DNA from: Nostoc sp. WHI
Lineage (GTDB): Bacteria; Cyanobacteriota; Cyanobacteriia; Cyanobacteriales; Nostocaceae
Assembly (NCBI RefSeq): GCF_015714725.1
Contig: NZ_WBKM01000292.1
Span: 1-45,246 of the forward strand
Reading direction: 5' to 3'
Length of the DNA: 45,246 nt
This document shows positions 42,036 through 45,246 of the stretch, in pieces. Position numbers and translations under genes: made by a program. Below the pieces are notes generated by a model. The model worked only from the letters and a program-made list of their open reading frames with translations. It searched no databases and was not told the origin of the DNA. Numbering within the stretch: the stretch's first letter is position 1; every line of letters starts with the position of its first letter.

Positions 42036-42053
42036 ATCGCAGAGGCGCAGAGA

Positions 42054-43175
42054 ATGAGAAAGAAGGGAGGAAGATTAATATTAATTGAAGTTGGGATTGT
42101 CGTAGCGATCGCACTCTTCTTCATAATTATCATGCCAGTGCTACTTTCAGAGTTTCGTCTAAATTTGTTGGGACGATTTTTGTCGCTGGCGATTGTAGCT
42201 TTGGGTATTGATTTGATTTGGGGTTATACTGGTTTACTGAGTTTGGGACATGGTATTTTCTTTGGTTTGGGTGGATATGCGATCGCTATGTACCTAAAAC
42301 TGCAAGTTCCCACTGGCGAATTACCTGATTTCATGGGACTTTATGGGGTTACGGAACTTCCCGCGTTTTGGCAACCTTTTTATTCGTTTCCTTGGGCTAT
42401 AGCTGCTGTGGTACTAATTCCAGGGTTATTGGCAGGATTATTAGGATATTTGGTATTCCGAAATCGCCTCAAGGGAGTTTATTTTTCTATCTTGACTCAA
42501 GCCGGAACTATTGTATTTTTCAATTTTTTCAATGGTCAACAACAATTTTTTAATGGTACGAATGGACTCATAGATTTTACAACTTTGTTTGGGGCAACTG
42601 TCAGCGATGCGAAAACGCAATTTGTTTTCTACACGCTGACTGTAGTGTTTCTCGCAGCCACCTACGGCATTTGTCGCTGGTTAACAAGTGGACGATTTGG
42701 CAGATTGTTGATAGCTATTCGTGATGATGAAAGTCGGGTAAGATTTTCTGGCTACGATCCTACAGATTTTAAGGTGGTAGTGTTTGCAGTTTCAGGTGCG
42801 ATCGCTGGCATAGCAGGAGCATTTTACACCCTCCAAAGTGGTTCTGTATCGCCTAGAGCAATGGATATTGCTTTTTCCATTGAAATGGTGATTTGGGTGG
42901 CAGTAGGGGGACGTGCTACTTTAATTGGTGCGATCGTGGGAACTTTGTTAGTCAATTATGCCCGCGCTTTTTTAAGTGAGCAATTTGCAGAAATCTGGCT
43001 GTTTTTCCAAGGCGCACTATTTTTGATAGTCGTCACAGTGCTACCTGATGGCATAGTGGGATGGTTGCGTAGTCAAAATATTTCTCTTTTCAACCGTCGT
43101 CAACAAATTGCTACATATCCCACCTTGGAAGAAGACGCCGAAGTGCAACATGAACGCGAAAATATTGGAAACTGA
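42054..43175 (+). CDS. urtC: Urea ABC transporter permease UrtC
   Basis: A 373-residue LivM-type permease. GRFLSLAIVALGIDLIWGYT, LLSLGHGIFFGLGGYAIAMY, AIRDDESRVRFSGYDPTDFK and AVGGRATLIGAIVGTLLVNY match UrtC. The start ATG directly abuts a 16-base repeat (42038-42053), so the natural ribosome binding site may have been lost; translation may depend on coupling with urtB. Its 3' end overlaps urtD by 26 bases. Confidence 0.95.
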   Translation: MRKKGGRLILIEVGIVVAIALFFIIIMPVLLSEFRLNLLGRFLSLAIVALGIDLIWGYTGLLSLGHGIFFGLGGYAIAMYLKLQVPTGELPDFMGLYGVTELPAFWQPFYSFPWAIAAVVLIPGLLAGLLGYLVFRNRLKGVYFSILTQAGTIVFFNFFNGQQQFFNGTNGLIDFTTLFGATVSDAKTQFVFYTLTVVFLAATYGICRWLTSGRFGRLLIAIRDDESRVRFSGYDPTDFKVVVFAVSGAIAGIAGAFYTLQSGSVSPRAMDIAFSIEMVIWVAVGGRATLIGAIVGTLLVNYARAFLSEQFAEIWLFFQGALFLIVVTVLPDGIVGWLRSQNISLFNRRQQIATYPTLEEDAEVQHERENIGN

Positions 43176-43896
43176 AAATGTAACTGTTAGTTTTGACGGT
43201 TTTAAAGCACTAAATCAGCTAAACTTTAGTATGGATGTAGGTGAATTACGAGTAGTAATTGGCCCCAATGGAGCGGGAAAGACAACATTTCTAGATGTGA
43301 TTACAGGTAGAGTACAACCAACCGTTGGGCGAGTTTTATTCAAAGGGAGAAACCTACGTTCTTTACCTGAATATAAAATTGCGCGGCTGGGAATTGGGCG
43401 TAAGTTTCAAACACCCCGAATTTACTTGAATTTAACGCCCCGTGAAAATTTAGAAATTACCAGTAATCGTCATAAAAATGTATTTTCTACTTTGTTTAGG
43501 CGTCCTGATGCTGCTGAGAAGAATAATATTAAAGGCTTATTAGAAACTATAGGTTTAACTCCTAAAGCACACATTTCAGCAGCATTACTTTCCCACGGAG
43601 AAAAGCAACGTTTAGAAATTGGAATGTTAGTAGCACAGTCACCTGATTTGTTACTCGTTGATGAACCCGTTGCTGGTTTAACAGATGAGGAAACCTACAA
43701 CATTGGCGAATTACTTTTAGCACTAGCACAAAGTCATTCCATTTTAGTAATTGAACACGATATGGAATTTGTGCGTCAAATTGCCCGAAAAGTAACAGTG
43801 TTACATGAAGGTTCGGTGTTGTGCGAAGGTAGTTTTGAAAAAGTTCAAAATGACTCTCGTGTTATTGAGGTGTATTTGGGAAAACAGGAAGAGTAA
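43150..43896 (+). CDS. urtD: Urea ABC transporter ATP-binding protein UrtD
   Basis: A 248-residue ATPase. The ATG at 43150 (MNAKILETENVTVSFDGFKA) is chosen over an earlier frame start at 43108, which would lie deep in urtC. Walker A is GPNGAGKTT (K44), the signature is LSHGEKQRLEIG and Walker B is LLLVDEPVAGLT. LSHGEKQ and the FDGFKALNQLNFSM opening are typical of UrtD. The partner ATPase UrtE, normally the next gene, is absent at this place; an HNH-type gene follows after 149 bases. Confidence 0.94.
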   Translation: MNAKILETENVTVSFDGFKALNQLNFSMDVGELRVVIGPNGAGKTTFLDVITGRVQPTVGRVLFKGRNLRSLPEYKIARLGIGRKFQTPRIYLNLTPRENLEITSNRHKNVFSTLFRRPDAAEKNNIKGLLETIGLTPKAHISAALLSHGEKQRLEIGMLVAQSPDLLLVDEPVAGLTDEETYNIGELLLALAQSHSILVIEHDMEFVRQIARKVTVLHEGSVLCEGSFEKVQNDSRVIEVYLGKQEE

Positions 43897-44045
43897 ATTT
43901 TTATCTCTAGACGCCGTTTTCGGCTCAACTCTGTTATTAGCCTCACAAGTAGTACGCACAATTGGAGTTCAAACTTCATCTATAAAGTTTTCGGTTAATA
44001 TAGGGCAAGTAAGCCTAAAGTAAATATTGTTATTGACAGTTAAGC

Positions 44046-45212
44046 ATGAATAAGCTCTTTTTAGGAGATGTATTTAATCATATCTTCAAATCTAATTTCT
44101 CAATCAGCGAAGATGAGGTTTTTGAAACATATAATAATCCTGATCTCATCCAAGAATTAAAAATTGGGGTGCAGCTTTTTATCAAGGAACTGAACAACGA
44201 AGAGCATAAATCTAATTTATTGCTGTGCGTTCAAGACAAAGGTAATTATAACCTTTTTGCGTTTTCCTACTGGATACCTAAAGAATTAGTTGTCTCTTTT
44301 ACAGAACCATTGAGTATCCTTCAAGAATTTGTGGTAACGTTTGGTTCTAGGATTAAGGTAGGATATGCTGAAGATTTTTTTGTTTCAGAAACTACAGTTG
44401 CACTAGAGTCTAGATTAAAGCATCCATATCAAGTAATTCAGGTTTTAGGTTCTAAGCATATACCTTGTGAATACTATTTATTTTTTGATAAAGAATTTGT
44501 TGTCTCAGATACCCTTGTATTTCTTGATGTTTACTATGCTTTTTGCATAAACAATAACAAATATATTAGGTGGCTTCATAAATTGCCAGAAGTAGAAATC
44601 AAAGTTCCAAAACAATGGGCTAAACATCTGTCTGAGCTAATTGAAGTATTAGAGCCAAATGGGAAAACCCAATTAAGGGTTTTGAAATCAAGCAATGGCA
44701 ATTGCGTTGATCAAACCCCTGCACAAGAAGATTTCATTGAAGTTAGCGTACCTGAAAAATACAAACACCAATTCAATCATATATCAAAGATATTAACATC
44801 ATTAAAATCCAATGAAAAAGTGGTTGTTATTCCAAGTTTTAATGCACCCAAATGCATATTTTGTGGCTCTACAGATGTTTCCAAGGAGCATATATTTCCT
44901 AAATGGCTAAAACCCTTCTTTGATAAGAGTATCTTTGATTCAACACTACATATAAGTGCCAATGATACTGAAGATTTACTAGATTTTCTTCGATCAGGTG
45001 TTGAAGGGCACAAAGAAAGTTCTCACGGTTATACAACACAAATGGTCTGTAAGCAATGCAATAATACCTGGATGTCTAACCTAGAGAATAAGGCTAAGTC
45101 AATTTTAGTTGACAATAATGGAAGATTGACAGACAGCTTAACTCATATAAACAAAAATGATGCCTATATTATATCTATATGGATACTAAAAACCCAGCAA
45201 TTCTCATTTTGA
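44046..45212 (+). CDS. HNH-type nuclease-like protein, abnormal C-terminus
   Basis: A 388-residue frame, more AT-rich than the adjacent urt genes. Residues 270-340 hold a zinc-bound HNH-like module: C270-C273 (CIFCGS), H282 (KEHIFPKW), and C335-C338 (CKQCNN) followed by TWMSNLENKAK. Residues 1-260 show no family I know. Proteins with this module usually continue well past the IISIWILKT segment; here the frame ends at once with QQFSF and a stop, 34 bases from the window edge. It is probably truncated or frameshifted. It sits where urtE is expected, so it may be a later arrival. A defence function is possible, not shown. Confidence 0.65.
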   Translation: MNKLFLGDVFNHIFKSNFSISEDEVFETYNNPDLIQELKIGVQLFIKELNNEEHKSNLLLCVQDKGNYNLFAFSYWIPKELVVSFTEPLSILQEFVVTFGSRIKVGYAEDFFVSETTVALESRLKHPYQVIQVLGSKHIPCEYYLFFDKEFVVSDTLVFLDVYYAFCINNNKYIRWLHKLPEVEIKVPKQWAKHLSELIEVLEPNGKTQLRVLKSSNGNCVDQTPAQEDFIEVSVPEKYKHQFNHISKILTSLKSNEKVVVIPSFNAPKCIFCGSTDVSKEHIFPKWLKPFFDKSIFDSTLHISANDTEDLLDFLRSGVEGHKESSHGYTTQMVCKQCNNTWMSNLENKAKSILVDNNGRLTDSLTHINKNDAYIISIWILKTQQFSF

Positions 45213-45246
45213 AATAAATAGGGTATTAATCGCCATTTTGAAATTC

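Overview
The window is chromosomal DNA of a filamentous, probably heterocyst-forming cyanobacterium of the Nostoc/Anabaena type. The evidence is the very frequent HIP1 octamer GCGATCGC, heptamer short tandem repeats (STRR) between genes, a cyanobacterial AbrB regulator, RuBisCO activase with a small-subunit-like tail, the CcdA/Ccs1 cytochrome c maturation pair, a giant Ser/Thr-kinase/histidine-kinase protein and a Urt urea transporter. I see no rRNA, tRNA, CRISPR array or complete insertion sequence.

Layout. 1-9.7 kb is mostly housekeeping: cobalamin synthesis (cbiB) with an Rrf2 regulator, the AbrB-type regulator calA, a ClC chloride transporter/channel with CBS domains, a zinc-ribbon membrane protein, a GT39-type glycosyltransferase, purS-purQ, and the Fur-family regulator zur. 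9.7-11.4 kb is decaying DNA: a palindromic repeat, a MITE, a phosphoesterase remnant with an in-frame stop, and a truncated exported protein. 11.4-16 kb has dnaK and a large SLH/glycosidase-like protein. 16-23.6 kb is an accessory zone: a DUF4258 gene pair, HdeD-like and DUF1400 proteins, an antitoxin with a truncated toxin, a Uma2 protein, a pyridoxamine-oxidase-like stress protein, an aldo/keto reductase remnant, a peptidoglycan-binding-domain protein, a 21-bp tandem repeat array and two proteins I cannot name. 23.9-28.6 kb carries rca, a nested MITE, a PD-(D/E)XK-like protein and ccs1-ccdA. 28.7-35.9 kb is one 2,373-residue hybrid kinase. 36-45 kb has another Uma2 gene, a 2-oxoglutarate/Fe(II) oxygenase with an FAD oxidoreductase, then urtABCD. 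urtE does not follow urtD; an AT-rich HNH-type gene sits there and ends abnormally at the window edge.

How genes work together. ccdA and ccs1 form a two-gene unit for haem attachment to c-type cytochromes. purS and purQ supply two of the three subunits of FGAM synthase. urtABCD encode the binding protein, both permeases and one ATPase of a urea ABC transporter. The oxygenase/oxidoreductase pair just upstream could feed nitrogen metabolism, but that is inference from position.

The most notable structure lies in the repeats: three copies of a TA-flanked 75-91 bp MITE; a 155-bp element that split a palindromic repeat and left an 11-bp duplication; an in-frame repeat insertion inside the giant kinase; a terminator built from two HIP1 sites; and several gene remnants that look like recent deletions. 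I found no convincing wholly new multi-gene system. The best candidates for new biology are the 21-bp array with its two unnamed neighbours and the nuclease-like gene bracketed by direct repeats.
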